Source of the DNA: Bacillota bacterium
GTDB lineage: Bacteria > Bacillota > Clostridia > DSM-8532
DNA length: 64,000 nucleotides
Assembly (NCBI GenBank): GCA_022702935.2
Contig: JAKIML020000080.1
Coordinates: 1-64,000, forward strand
Reading direction: 5' to 3'
Shown here: piece after piece, positions 33,910-42,409 of the stretch
Numbering within the stretch: the stretch's first letter is position 1
Layout: every line of letters begins with the position of its first letter
Program-made: the position numbers and the translations under genes
The notes under the pieces: model-generated
Database searches by the model: none
What the model was told of the DNA's origin: nothing
The model's input: only the letters and a program-made list of their open reading frames with translations

Positions 33910-35445
33910 TTGAATCATGAGTTGGTCCTCGTGCTGGACTTTGGAGGCCAATACAATCAACTGATTGCCCGAAGAGTCAGGGAAGCCAATGTCTATTGCG
34001 AGGTGCTTCCTTATAATGTTTCCATAGAACGTATTAAAGAGAAAAATCCAAAGGGCATCATCTTTACAGGCGGCCCCGCCTCAGTTCTTGACGAAAATGC
34101 GCCCAAGTGTGTTGAAGAGGTCTTCCGGCTCGGCATTCCCGTTCTGGGTATTTGCTATGGCATGCAGTTGATGAGTGTCATGCTGGGGGGTGAAGTCACC
34201 CGGGCCAATAACCGCGAGTACGGAAAAGTGAATATTACACTGGATGTGGCCAGTGACTTGTTCTCAGGAATTGAGAAGGAGACAAGCTGCTGGATGAGCC
34301 ATACCTATCATGTCAGCAAGCTGCCCCAGGGCTTTACAGGTATCGCCAGTTCAGAAAACTGTCCCATCTCAGCCATGGCCGATGTCAACAGGAAATTCTA
34401 TGCCGTTCAATTCCACCCCGAGGTTGTGCATACGCCCAGAGGCAAGGAAGTGCTCCACAACTTCCTGTATAAAATCTGCGGTGTGAAGGGCGACTGGCAG
34501 ATGAGCTCCTTTGTGGAGGAATCAGTTAATGCCATCCGTCAGAAGGTGGGGGACAGAAAGGTGCTCTGTGCCTTATCCGGAGGCGTGGATTCCTCGGTGG
34601 CTGCGGCCTTGGTTCACCGCGCCGTAGGGGATCAGCTCACCTGTATCTTTGTGGATCACGGTCTTTTAAGAAAAAATGAAGCCGATCAGGTTGAAGCCGT
34701 ATTCAAAAAGCAGTTCAATGTAAACCTTATCCGCGTTGACGCCGAAAAACGCTTCCTGGACAGACTGAAGGGCGTCTGTGAGCCTGAAGCCAAGCGTAAG
34801 ATTATTGGTGAAGAGTTTATTCGTGTCTTTGAAGAGGAAGCCAGAAAGATTGGCCATGTGGACTTCCTGGTGCAGGGTACCATCTATCCCGACGTTATTG
34901 AAAGCGGCACCGGGGATGCAGCAGTCATCAAGAGCCACCACAATGTAGGCGGTCTGCCCGATTGTGTAGACTTTGAAGAGATCATTGAGCCCTTGAGAAA
35001 TCTCTTTAAGGATGAGGTCAGAAAGGCAGGCCTGGAGCTTAAACTCCCTGAGGATCTGGTGTGGCGCCAGCCCTTCCCGGGACCGGGTCTTGCCATCAGG
35101 GTTATTGGGGATATTACCAAGGAGAAACTGGATATCCTGCGTGAAACCGATTATATCTTCCGGGACGAGGTGGCTAAGGCCGGACTTGCCCGAGAGATTA
35201 ACCAATACTTTACCGTGCTGACCAATATGAGAAGCGTGGGCGTTATGGGGGATGAAAGAACCTACGATTATACCCTGGCCCTTCGCGCCGTCACCACCAC
35301 CGACTTTATGACCGCTGACTGGGCCAGACTGCCCTATGATCTACTCGAGCGGGTATCCAACCGCATTGTCAACGAGGTAGGGCACATTAACCGCGTGGTG
35401 TACGACATCACCAGCAAGCCCCCGTCAACCATCGAGTGGGAGTAA
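33910..35445 (+). CDS. guaA: GMP synthase (glutamine-hydrolysing)
   Basis: This 511-aa enzyme converts XMP, ATP and glutamine to GMP. The N-terminal class I glutaminase has [17 protein letters not shown], the nucleophile region GICYGMQL and AVQFHPEV. The ATP-pyrophosphatase domain has [13 protein letters not shown], and the C-terminal dimerisation domain ends [14 protein letters not shown] 33910 is chosen because AGGTGG (33896-33901) lies 8 nt upstream and the reading then starts [14 protein letters not shown] 33898 lies in the site itself. It is monocistronic. Confidence 0.96.
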   Translation: MNHELVLVLDFGGQYNQLIARRVREANVYCEVLPYNVSIERIKEKNPKGIIFTGGPASVLDENAPKCVEEVFRLGIPVLGICYGMQLMSVMLGGEVTRANNREYGKVNITLDVASDLFSGIEKETSCWMSHTYHVSKLPQGFTGIASSENCPISAMADVNRKFYAVQFHPEVVHTPRGKEVLHNFLYKICGVKGDWQMSSFVEESVNAIRQKVGDRKVLCALSGGVDSSVAAALVHRAVGDQLTCIFVDHGLLRKNEADQVEAVFKKQFNVNLIRVDAEKRFLDRLKGVCEPEAKRKIIGEEFIRVFEEEARKIGHVDFLVQGTIYPDVIESGTGDAAVIKSHHNVGGLPDCVDFEEIIEPLRNLFKDEVRKAGLELKLPEDLVWRQPFPGPGLAIRVIGDITKEKLDILRETDYIFRDEVAKAGLAREINQYFTVLTNMRSVGVMGDERTYDYTLALRAVTTTDFMTADWARLPYDLLERVSNRIVNEVGHINRVVYDITSKPPSTIEWE

Positions 35446-35518
35446 TCGTGCCAGCTTTGTGTGAGTTATATGGTTTTTCTTATCAAATAAGTTATTTAAA
35501 TTCTGGTTTTATATCAAT

Positions 35519-35536
35519 AGTTGGTGTAGAACATTA
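35519..35536 (+). repeat. 18-bp direct repeat, left copy
   Basis: AGTTGGTGTAGAACATTA, identical to 36249-36266. The two copies bracket the guaA terminator and the GNAT gene. Confidence 0.8.
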
Positions 35537-35554
35537 AACTGAGGTTAACGTTTG

Positions 35555-35599
35555 GAGAGTCAGTCGTCAATAGGCGATTGACTCTCTGTTTGTATTTTT
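35555..35599 (+). terminator. terminator downstream of guaA
   Basis: A long stem GAGAGTCA / TGACTCTC, extended inward by TCG/CGA, is followed by a T-rich tail. Confidence 0.75.
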
Positions 35600-35723
35600 A
35601 GAGAAAAAATCAAGAAGGCAAAACATTGAAATGATAAAATACATTTGTTTTAAGACATTATGGAGTGCTTCGGATGGACTATTACGAACCCATTCAGAGG
35701 GTTTTTGATCGGGAGGAGATTTT

Positions 35724-36221
35724 ATGAAGACATATCAGGATTTGATTTTTGAAGAAATAAGCGAAGAGGACATTAGCATACTTACCCCTATTATGAAACG
35801 TGCCTTTGACGAGGATGCTCGTATCCACCTTGGGAAAGAATGCGGAGGCCCTCCAGGCTATGATAACGGAGACTTTCTACGTAAATACGCCTTACATAAA
35901 GATTCTACCGCATTTAAAATTTCTATGAATGGAAGGGTTATTGGTGCAATTATCCTTTGGATTGACAATTCCACTAAACATAACTTCCTGGGCAATATTT
36001 TCATTGATGTTGACTTGCAAAACAAAGGGATCTGCAAAAGAGTCTGGGAGTTCGTAGAGCATGAATTCCCCGACACTAAGGTATGGAGAACAGAAACTCC
36101 GATTTTTTCTCACAGAAATCATAACTTCTATGTTAATAAATGCGGCTTTCATATTATCAAGATTGAGAATCCAAAGGATTTGATAAATGGCAACTTTATC
36201 TTTGAAAAAGTCATGTTATAG
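35724..36221 (+). CDS. GNAT family N-acetyltransferase
   Basis: This 165-aa protein has the GNAT core: a central strand (SMNGRVIGAIILWI), an acetyl-CoA region around GNIFIDVDLQNKGICKRVWEFVE (the usual Q/RxxGxG/A reads QNKGIC), and a C-terminal FYVNKCGFHIIK strand. GGGAGGAG lies just before ATG 35724. The substrate is unknown. The gene looks more AT-rich than its neighbours and is flanked by 18-bp direct repeats, suggesting recent acquisition. Confidence 0.8.
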   Translation: MKTYQDLIFEEISEEDISILTPIMKRAFDEDARIHLGKECGGPPGYDNGDFLRKYALHKDSTAFKISMNGRVIGAIILWIDNSTKHNFLGNIFIDVDLQNKGICKRVWEFVEHEFPDTKVWRTETPIFSHRNHNFYVNKCGFHIIKIENPKDLINGNFIFEKVML

Positions 36222-36248
36222 CTTTCGGGAAAATAGGTTTGATGTCAA

Positions 36249-36266
36249 AGTTGGTGTAGAACATTA
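36249..36266 (+). repeat. 18-bp direct repeat, right copy
   Basis: Exact copy of 35519-35536, 28 nt after the GNAT stop. Confidence 0.8.
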
Positions 36267-36358
36267 CGGTTCTTTGGGTAGTCTTAATCAAGAGGAAGAA
36301 GGGTGAAGTACGGTAGAGCTTTAGAATACTGAAAAAAGCCAACTCTACTGCTGTTCGG

Positions 36359-36387
36359 TTGTGAAAAAACGCCCCATCCGATAGAAT
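36359..36387 (+). promoter_or_regulatory. promoter of the XRE-membrane regulator
   Basis: TTGTGA (36359-36364), 17 nt, TAGAAT (36382-36387), about 20 nt before the coding start. Confidence 0.5.
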
Positions 36388-36407
36388 GGAAGCGAGGTGA
36401 AATAACT

Positions 36408-37160
36408 ATGTTTGAGATTGACAAGCAAAAATTTGGAACCTTTGTTGCCGAGCTTCGGAAAGAAAAGGGCTATACACAAAAGGACCTGGCCCAGCGTCTT
36501 TTTATCTCGGATAAGGCCATCAGCAAATGGGAGACTGGCGCCAGTATTCCCGATACGGCCCTTTTAATCCCTCTGGCCGACCTATTGGGGGTATCGGTCA
36601 CCGAGCTATTGATGTGCCAGCGCATGGACAAGGGCAGCCTGGATGCCGGACAGGTAGAGAGCCTGGTAAAAACCGCCATAACCTACTCGGAAGAGGATCA
36701 AACAAGGGCTTATCAGCAAAAAAGCCAATGGGGCATTATCTATACTATCGCCTTTATTGTGTGCTGTATCGAGATGTTACTGACCTATAGCAAGGGTTAT
36801 ATGTCAGCCTCTATGCCAACCATTGTTCTGTTGGGTGCCATCTTTGGCGCATATTTCTGCTTTTTTGCCAAGTCGAAGCTTCCCACCTATTATGACGAGA
36901 ATCGCATCAATGCCTATAGTGATGGTGTTTTCCGCATGAATGTCCCAGGGGTGTATTTCAATAACAGCAATTGGCCCCATCTCCTCAATGTGGGGAGAAT
37001 ATGGTCGGTGGCTTCCATGGTGGTCTATCCGGCGTTTTATTTTGCAATGGCCTTCTTCATCCCTGAGATATGGCGTTTTGCAGAGCTTGGCCTGTCATTG
37101 ATCCTGTGTCTTGGCGGGTTATTCATCCCCTTCTATATTGTCGGAAGAAAATATGGCTGA
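36408..37160 (+). CDS. XRE-family regulator with C-terminal membrane domain
   Basis: This 250-aa protein has an N-terminal Cro/CI helix-turn-helix (LRKEKGYTQKDLAQRLFISD, then KAISKWETG) and four hydrophobic segments after about residue 105, arranged in two pairs. Such proteins are common in Clostridia and probably sense envelope or peptide signals. AGCGAGGTG precedes ATG 36408. It is monocistronic, with a promoter and terminator of its own. Confidence 0.8.
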   Translation: MFEIDKQKFGTFVAELRKEKGYTQKDLAQRLFISDKAISKWETGASIPDTALLIPLADLLGVSVTELLMCQRMDKGSLDAGQVESLVKTAITYSEEDQTRAYQQKSQWGIIYTIAFIVCCIEMLLTYSKGYMSASMPTIVLLGAIFGAYFCFFAKSKLPTYYDENRINAYSDGVFRMNVPGVYFNNSNWPHLLNVGRIWSVASMVVYPAFYFAMAFFIPEIWRFAELGLSLILCLGGLFIPFYIVGRKYG

Positions 37161-37190
37161 GGAGCTTTACTAAGACCAATACCTGCTTGA

Positions 37191-37245
37191 TAGGATAGGC
37201 TCACCTCCTGTAAACAGATTGCAGCGAGGCTGAGCCTATTTTTAA
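37191..37245 (+). terminator. terminator after the XRE-membrane regulator
   Basis: Arms ATAGGCTCA / TGAGCCTAT with a long loop, followed by TTTTT. Confidence 0.65.
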
Positions 37246-37276
37246 GTGCAAAACGTATCCTTCCATTGTCCAAGTG

Positions 37277-37305
37277 TTGACGGGGAAGGAATTTCTTGCT
37301 ATAAT
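37277..37305 (+). promoter_or_regulatory. promoter of the sdpR-sdpI operon
   Basis: TTGACG (37277-37282), a 17-nt spacer and TATAAT (37300-37305) form a near-consensus sigma-A promoter. Confidence 0.75.
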
Positions 37306-37329
37306 ACATTTAACAATTAGGTTAAATGT
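37306..37329. promoter_or_regulatory. operator, 9-bp perfect inverted repeat
   Basis: ACATTTAAC (37306-37314) and GTTAAATGT (37321-37329) with 6 nt between them begin one base after the -10. This is a typical ArsR/SmtB-family autorepressor site and covers the transcription start. Confidence 0.7.
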
Positions 37330-37347
37330 TAAATGAGGTGATGGAGC

Positions 37348-37611
37348 ATGGGTCTGCAACATACATTAAGAGCCCTTGCCGATCCTATTCGCCGCGAGAT
37401 ACTCAATCTTCTGAAGGCAGGCAGAATGTCTGCCGGTGAGATTACCGACCATTTCGATGTGACGGCGGCATCCATATCCCGACATCTTTCAGTTCTCAAA
37501 GAGGCGGACCTTATTCGGGATAATCGAGAGGGCAAGTTTATCTTCTATGAACTCAACACTTCGGTGTTGGAGGAAATTATGCTCTGGATTAGTGATTTGA
37601 AAGGAGAATGA
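37348..37611 (+). CDS. sdpR: ArsR-family autorepressor, SdpR-like
   Basis: This 87-aa winged-helix protein reads LQHTLRALADPIRREILNLL at the N-terminus, has recognition helix TAASISRHLSVLKEADLI, and wing EGKFIFYELN. It lacks ArsR metal-binding cysteines, as does Bacillus SdpR, the partner of SdpI. It is 4 nt from the SdpI-like gene and has an obvious operator at its own promoter. Confidence 0.85.
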   Translation: MGLQHTLRALADPIRREILNLLKAGRMSAGEITDHFDVTAASISRHLSVLKEADLIRDNREGKFIFYELNTSVLEEIMLWISDLKGE

Positions 37612-37615
37612 AGCA

Positions 37616-38716
37616 ATGATTAAGAAAAATATGAATAAAATCATACTATCCTCTGCCATTGTCCTGTTCCCCATCATCATAGGCTTGTTGTTATGGAACA
37701 AGCTGCCTGAGCAGATTGCGACGCACTGGGGAGCAAACGGGGTGGCAGATGGCTGGAGCAGCAAGGCTTATGCCGTATTTGCGCTGCCCTGCTTCATTTT
37801 GATCGCCCACTTGTTTTGCGTCTTTGTATGCTTTTCCGATCCTAAGGTCAAGGACCAGGGGCGCAAAGTCTTGTGGCTGGTTCTGGGGCTTTGTCCTGCC
37901 GTTTCAATACTGTGCAGCGCCTTTGTTTACATCACTGCACTAGATATTAAAATCCCTATTGAAAAGATTGTACCTGCATCCCTGGGTCTGTTGTTCGCCG
38001 TATTGGGCAATTACCTTCCCAAATGCAAGCAAAGCTACACCATTGGCTTCAAGCTGCCCTGGACATTGAGCAATGAGGAGAACTGGAACAAGACCCATCG
38101 GTTAGCCGGAAAGCTATGGGTAATTGGCGGCCTCATACTTATGTCGCTCATTTTGCTTCCCAAAAGCCTCATTGTTATCATCATTCCTTTGACGTTTACG
38201 ATCATGATCCTGGTCCCGCTCTTTTACTCCTATGCCCTGTATCAAAGGCAGACCAAACATGACGGAGACGGGAGAATACAACCACCGTCCGGAAGCAGCA
38301 TGAGCAAATGGAATTCACTGATTATTACGCTCTCTGTAATCTTTGGGATAATGCTGTGTATCGGCGTGGGTGTGCTGCTTTTTTCCGGGGATATTAGTGT
38401 GCAATATGGGGACAGTTCCTTCACCATCAAGGCCACCTACTGGAGTGATTTGGAGGTAGACTATAATGCCATTGAGAACATCGAGTTTCGGCAGACCAAT
38501 GATGCCGGCCAAAGAACCAACGGCTTTGGAAGCAGCAGACTCCTTATGGGGACCTTCCGCAACGACGAGTTTGGTACCTATACCCGTTATTCCTATACAA
38601 AATGTCCGTCAGCCGTGGTTATGACGGTCAGCGGAAAGACGCTTGTCTTAAGCGGTGCGGATGATGACAGCACACAGGCTATTTATCATGAATTGCTGAG
38701 CCGTATTAAGCAGTAA
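37616..38716 (+). CDS. SdpI-family membrane protein with C-terminal PH-like domain
   Basis: This 366-aa protein begins with DUF1648 (LWNKLPEQIATHWGANGVAD) followed by an SdpI module (IGFKLPWTLSNEENWNKTH), the core of the Bacillus SDP toxin-immunity and signal protein. After the helices, about residues 255-366 form a soluble bacterial PH-like domain (SDLEVDYNAIENIEFRQ, VVMTVSGKTLVLSG). Standard SdpI is about 207 aa, so this is an extended version. In Bacillus, SdpI sequesters SdpR when SdpC toxin is bound. No sdpC-like gene is present nearby. Confidence 0.83.
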   Translation: MIKKNMNKIILSSAIVLFPIIIGLLLWNKLPEQIATHWGANGVADGWSSKAYAVFALPCFILIAHLFCVFVCFSDPKVKDQGRKVLWLVLGLCPAVSILCSAFVYITALDIKIPIEKIVPASLGLLFAVLGNYLPKCKQSYTIGFKLPWTLSNEENWNKTHRLAGKLWVIGGLILMSLILLPKSLIVIIIPLTFTIMILVPLFYSYALYQRQTKHDGDGRIQPPSGSSMSKWNSLIITLSVIFGIMLCIGVGVLLFSGDISVQYGDSSFTIKATYWSDLEVDYNAIENIEFRQTNDAGQRTNGFGSSRLLMGTFRNDEFGTYTRYSYTKCPSAVVMTVSGKTLVLSGADDDSTQAIYHELLSRIKQ

Positions 38717-38725
38717 AATAAGTAA

Positions 38726-38763
38726 ATGCCCGGAGCCCTAAAAGTCTGGTATCCGGGTATTAT
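38726..38763. terminator. bidirectional terminator, SdpI / XRE regulator
   Basis: A 10-bp stem (AATGCCCGGA / TCCGGGTATT, one G-U pair) lies between convergent genes with A/T-rich tails on both sides. Confidence 0.7.
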
Positions 38764-38784
38764 TTTATGCGTACAATGCATGGA

Positions 38785-39342
38785 CTATTTTTTCAGTCTG
38801 GGCTGGCCGAACAGGCCCACAAACTCAACCTGGGCATAATATTTCAGGGTGTAGGAGCCTTCGCCTTTATGGATGGCTTGAGTAATCTCTGAAATCTCCT
38901 GTTCTATGGCATCCTTGGCTTCATACCAACCCAGAATGGAGGAATGCTCGCCCCAAAAGGTGACTTTGTCAATGCCCAGGAGAATATACCTGGGCTCGTT
39001 TTTCCCGGGAGCAAGGATTTTTGAGGCCTTGACTGCATGGCATATGACCACGCTATCGCCGTTATAGGTTGAAATGGCGATTTTGCCGCTTGGTACATAG
39101 ACAGCGGCTTTTTGCTCCTTTGACATCTTCTCGGCATGGTCGGGCTGGGCATCCAGAAGCAGGTAATCCAGCGACACATTCAATTCCTTTGCCAGGATGA
39201 GCAGTTTTTCGGTCTCGGGATAACCTATCCCTGACTCCCATTTGGATATGGCCTGCCTTGATACATTGAGCAGTTCAGCTAACTGCTCCTGTGTGATGCT
39301 TCGTTCTTTTCTTATCATTTTAAGATTGTCCGAAAAACCCAT
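38785..39342 (-). CDS. XRE-family transcriptional regulator
   Basis: This 185-aa protein has an N-terminal HTH (ERSITQEQLAELLNVSRQ, then AISKWESGIGYPETEKLL) and a C-terminal domain of about 110 residues with no recognised family, containing GKIAISTYNGDSVVICHA and ILLGIDKVTFWGE. The start at 39342 follows GAGGTG by 4 nt; a GTG at 39354 lies inside the site. The intergenic region upstream holds several palindromes that may be its operators. Confidence 0.8.
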   Translation of the reverse strand: MGFSDNLKMIRKERSITQEQLAELLNVSRQAISKWESGIGYPETEKLLILAKELNVSLDYLLLDAQPDHAEKMSKEQKAAVYVPSGKIAISTYNGDSVVICHAVKASKILAPGKNEPRYILLGIDKVTFWGEHSSILGWYEAKDAIEQEISEITQAIHKGEGSYTLKYYAQVEFVGLFGQPRLKK

Positions 39343-39361
39343 TGTACACCTCACAAGCTAT

Positions 39362-39435
39362 TGATACCCAATAGATATCATTTTTGCTTCTGCCATGCCA
39401 CCAACCTGAGGTTGAATAACGCAACTTTAGGTTGC
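39362..39435. promoter_or_regulatory. cluster of three palindromes upstream of the XRE regulator
   Basis: TGATA / TATCA (39362-39380), CAACC tga GGTTG (39402-39414) and GCAAC tttag GTTGC (39421-39435). The last two share the half-site AGGTTG. They lie within 20-95 nt of the regulator start and are likely operators, by position only. Confidence 0.5.
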
Positions 39436-39629
39436 ATAAGCCCTCTTTAACCTCTATCATACCATAACCCGATTCAATAGAAGATAATTGACCGATAAAT
39501 AGTGTTAATATTCTCCGATACCAAAAGTAGACGCTTTGTCTCCTGGTTTTGCGCCAAGGAGAGCGTATATCGGTTGGCAAATAGGAATGAGTCTCGGCCT
39601 GACATGAGCAGAAGGGGGAGAACAGTCTC

Positions 39630-39669
39630 TTGACACAGGCTAGACTACTGTTATAGTCTATTGATAGAC
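39630..39669 (+). promoter_or_regulatory. promoter with overlapping palindrome before the DUF4362 lipoprotein
   Basis: TTGACA (39630-39635), 16 nt, TATAGT (39652-39657). A 14-bp palindrome GTCTAT TG ATAGAC (39656-39669) starts within the -10 and covers the start point, as expected for a repressed promoter. The rest of 39436-39629 shows no gene or clear structure. Confidence 0.6.
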
Positions 39670-39727
39670 GATAGCAATAGTCTGGCTGAATTATATGCCG
39701 GACATCCGTCTGGAGGAGGATATCCCT

Positions 39728-40330
39728 ATGAAGAAGTTATATCTGTTCATCCTCATGTTCATCCTGTTGACAGCCTGTATGGGCTGTACCCGGAAAGCCA
39801 TGGACAATGCCCCCCTGCCCAGATATGTGCCCTATGCTGAAATACCGGATGATTATAGCCTGGAGGATGCCAAAAAAGACGGCTGTGTGGTCTTTGAAAA
39901 TCTTAGTCTGACCTCGGGGGAAGAGCATTGGCAAAATTTCATCGCAAAGACCCAAAAGGGTGAAGCTGCGCGCATTCGCCTGGTCAATTACTATTCTCTG
40001 GAGGCACGAAAGGAACAAGTCACACCTGAACACTATGAAGAAATTAAGGATCAGTATCCTGTGCTGTATGTGACCGACTTATCCTATGATGGCAGGAGGT
40101 ATTCCACCTATTCTGTCATAGAGGGAAAGGAATACCAGGAAACCTGGCCCTATTTGAATCATTATACCGGAGAAGCCAGGCCAGGAGCGGCGTTTTCAAG
40201 ATACGACTGCTATATCCTCGTCAAGGATAAGGATGTGACCTATGAAGCGCTGGAAAGAGCTTTGTTAAGCAGTCATACCAAGGATTTTATTGCACATGAT
40301 CGCATTTATATAAACTTCATCAAGGATTGA
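39728..40330 (+). CDS. DUF4362-like lipoprotein
   Basis: This 200-aa exported lipoprotein has signal peptide MKKLYLFILMFILLTAC and a lipid-attachment Cys at 17. The mature part matches the DUF4362 pattern (DYSLEDAKKDGCVVFEN, then ARIRLVNYYS and LSYDGRRYSTYS). Function is unknown. The start is ATG 39728 with a strong GGAGGAGG; an earlier ATG at 39695 would spoil the signal peptide. It is divergent from the XRE regulator and may be its target. Confidence 0.75.
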   Translation: MKKLYLFILMFILLTACMGCTRKAMDNAPLPRYVPYAEIPDDYSLEDAKKDGCVVFENLSLTSGEEHWQNFIAKTQKGEAARIRLVNYYSLEARKEQVTPEHYEEIKDQYPVLYVTDLSYDGRRYSTYSVIEGKEYQETWPYLNHYTGEARPGAAFSRYDCYILVKDKDVTYEALERALLSSHTKDFIAHDRIYINFIKD

Positions 40331-40523
40331 ATCTGTTCAGGGATGACTTTTAAATCGGAAAAAAATCGTTTATAATGAGTGGGCGAAAACTTTGCTTTAT
40401 TAATGGTATTGTTTTGGGTTTCTAATGGAACTCTAATTAATCCAAAAGGAGCACCTAATGATTGACGTTTACAATGGGGAATGTAAACTTGATGAAGATA
40501 TGAGTCGGAGGTGCTTAAATACT

Positions 40524-41033
40524 ATGAATATTCAAATGATTGATGAGTTCAGAAGAAGAACCAATGCCAGTTATGATGAAGCAAAGTATTACCTGGATAA
40601 ATATAACGGGGATTTACTGGAGGCCATCATAGCCTATGAAAGAGCCCATACCCGCAATCAGGCTTATTCGTCCGAGAATACGAGACAGCATTACAGTAAT
40701 AAGGAGTACCGGAACTATGACCAAAGCAGATATCAGGCCTATAGAGCTTCACAGAACCATTACGGCTTTGGCAGAGGCTTAATGCGGGTTCTTCAAAAGC
40801 TTATTGATACAAAGGTTGTTATTTCCGATAAAGACCATAGAACCTTTAATATTCCGGTGCTTATACCCATGCTTCTGGTCCCTGCATGGCATATTATCTT
40901 TACAGCAGCCGTTATTATGTATTTCATGGGCTACAGGTTCTCTATTCAAAATATCCCGGATGAGAACATGAATGTGGAATCCTTTGTAGGCAAAGTAAAA
41001 GACAAGGTGAGAGATAATACCAGAAGCTTCTAA
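40524..41033 (+). CDS. UBA-like/DUF4342 protein, copy 1
   Basis: This 169-aa protein begins MNIQMIDEFRRRTNASYDEA, a UBA-like helical bundle found in EF-Ts/NAC-type proteins, followed by a polar Tyr/Arg/Asn-rich linker and a C-terminal hydrophobic DUF4342 segment (FNIPVLIPMLLVPAWHIIF). It is a tail-membrane protein of unknown role. Two starts are credible: ATG 40458 (AAGGAG 6 nt upstream) and ATG 40524 (GGAGGTG 10 nt upstream); the second aligns with the start of its paralogue downstream. Confidence 0.7.
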   Translation: MNIQMIDEFRRRTNASYDEAKYYLDKYNGDLLEAIIAYERAHTRNQAYSSENTRQHYSNKEYRNYDQSRYQAYRASQNHYGFGRGLMRVLQKLIDTKVVISDKDHRTFNIPVLIPMLLVPAWHIIFTAAVIMYFMGYRFSIQNIPDENMNVESFVGKVKDKVRDNTRSF

Positions 41034-41059
41034 GGGTCCAAAAGACGGAGGTGTCAAAC

Positions 41060-41647
41060 ATGGTAACCATAGAACAGATTGATGAATTCAGAAAGCGCAC
41101 CCATTCCAGCTATGAAGACGCCAAGTTTTTTTTGGAGCGAAACAATGGTGATATCCTGGATGCCATAATAGATTTTGAGCGGACCAAGTCAGGGAGATGT
41201 GCGGGCGGACCTCGTGGAAGATATTATGACAATTCGGGAAGACGATTCTCGGATATTATTCAAAAGGGCTTTGATACCCGTATTTTTATTGAGGACAAGA
41301 ATGCCCCCCTGTTTTCCATTCCTGTAATCTTTTTATTCTTCTTCATCCCATTCTGGGTGTTTGCCGCCCTGGGGTTCCTGTTTCTGGCCCTGCTGGGGTA
41401 TAAATTCAGCATCAGGGATGTAAAAAGTCAGAGTGTGAATGTGGACTCGGTCTTCAACAGCATTCATGAGAAGATGAAGGAAAACACCCAAACCAGGAAG
41501 CCGCCTCAGCCTTATCAGCAAAGACCGGCACAGGAAAGCAAAGCCCAGTATCCTGTAGTGTCCGACTTGACGCCTCCTGACCGTGTTCAAAAGCCCGGTG
41601 AGGATCCCAATAAGGATGAGGGCTACAAGGAATATACCATTGAATAA
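41060..41647 (+). CDS. UBA-like/DUF4342 protein, copy 2
   Basis: This 195-aa paralogue of the preceding gene reads MVTIEQIDEFRKRTHSSYEDAK at the N-terminus and carries a hydrophobic segment FSIPVIFLFFFIPFWVFAAL, then a Pro/Gln-rich tail. GGAGGTG lies 6 nt before ATG 41060. Gene order (26 nt apart) indicates cotranscription. The following two-component system begins 72 nt later, so a link to envelope signalling is possible. Confidence 0.72.
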   Translation: MVTIEQIDEFRKRTHSSYEDAKFFLERNNGDILDAIIDFERTKSGRCAGGPRGRYYDNSGRRFSDIIQKGFDTRIFIEDKNAPLFSIPVIFLFFFIPFWVFAALGFLFLALLGYKFSIRDVKSQSVNVDSVFNSIHEKMKENTQTRKPPQPYQQRPAQESKAQYPVVSDLTPPDRVQKPGEDPNKDEGYKEYTIE

Positions 41648-41719
41648 TAAATGACGGGGGACTTTAGTACCCCCTATTTCATTCTATCGTGTTTAGTGCA
41701 GTATGCCGGAGGGGTGGAA

Positions 41720-42409
41720 ATGGCTGAACGTATTTTGGTTGTGGAGGACGAAAGCAAGATTGCTCGTTTCTTGGAGCTGGAGCTCAAGCATGAGGGATAC
41801 GAGGTGGAAATTGCCTCCGATGGGCGAAGCGGCTTGGAGAGAGCCCAGAAGGGGGATATTGATCTTTTGATACTGGATCTCATGCTTCCGCTTATGAGTG
41901 GTATTGAGGTCTGCAGGCGGGTCAGGAAGTTTTCTGACATGCCCATTATCATGCTTACAGCCAAGGATGACATCTCCGACAAGGTGACGGGGTTGGACAG
42001 CGGAGCCGATGACTATGTAACCAAGCCCTTTGCCATAGAGGAGCTTTTGGCACGGATACGGGTCGCTCTGAAAAGGAAATCGGTGACCAAGAAGGACAGT
42101 TCCGATGAGCAGATTGTGGTAGGAAAGCTGGTGCTTTCCAAAATGCAGCATAAGGTCACCTACGATGGGGAAGAAATCCCACTTTCCAAGAAGGAATATG
42201 ATCTTTTGCTCTATCTGATGGAGAACAGAGGCATTGTTCTGGACAGAGAAAAGCTTATTGAGAATGTATGGGGCTATGACTTCATTGGCGATACCAACGT
42301 GACCGATGTTTACATCCGATATCTGCGCAGCAAGATTGATCAGCGTTATGGTGTCAACTATATAAAAACCATCCGCGGAGTGGGGTATATCTTTGAAAAT
42401 CAAGGATAG
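41720..42409 (+). CDS. OmpR-family response regulator
   Basis: This 229-aa protein has a receiver domain (ILVVEDE, phospho-acceptor Asp53 in LILDLMLP, TAKDD, Lys in VTKPF) and a winged-helix DNA-binding domain (NVTDVYIRYLRSKID, IRGVGYIFE). ATG 41720 follows a purine-rich GGAGGGG site; an upstream in-frame ATG at 41651 is poorly placed. It overlaps the kinase gene by 17 nt. The closest pattern is ArlR/CssR-type envelope regulators. Confidence 0.9.
   Translation: MAERILVVEDESKIARFLELELKHEGYEVEIASDGRSGLERAQKGDIDLLILDLMLPLMSGIEVCRRVRKFSDMPIIMLTAKDDISDKVTGLDSGADDYVTKPFAIEELLARIRVALKRKSVTKKDSSDEQIVVGKLVLSKMQHKVTYDGEEIPLSKKEYDLLLYLMENRGIVLDREKLIENVWGYDFIGDTNVTDVYIRYLRSKIDQRYGVNYIKTIRGVGYIFENQG

Noticed and set aside
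35519-36266. Integron-type cassette around the GNAT gene
   Set aside because: The repeats do not carry a proper GTTRRRY core and no attC-like palindrome or integrase is present.
39320-39580. 86-codon minus-strand frame upstream of the XRE regulator
   Set aside because: It runs through the palindrome cluster and overlaps the XRE start, with no RBS and no protein-like pattern.
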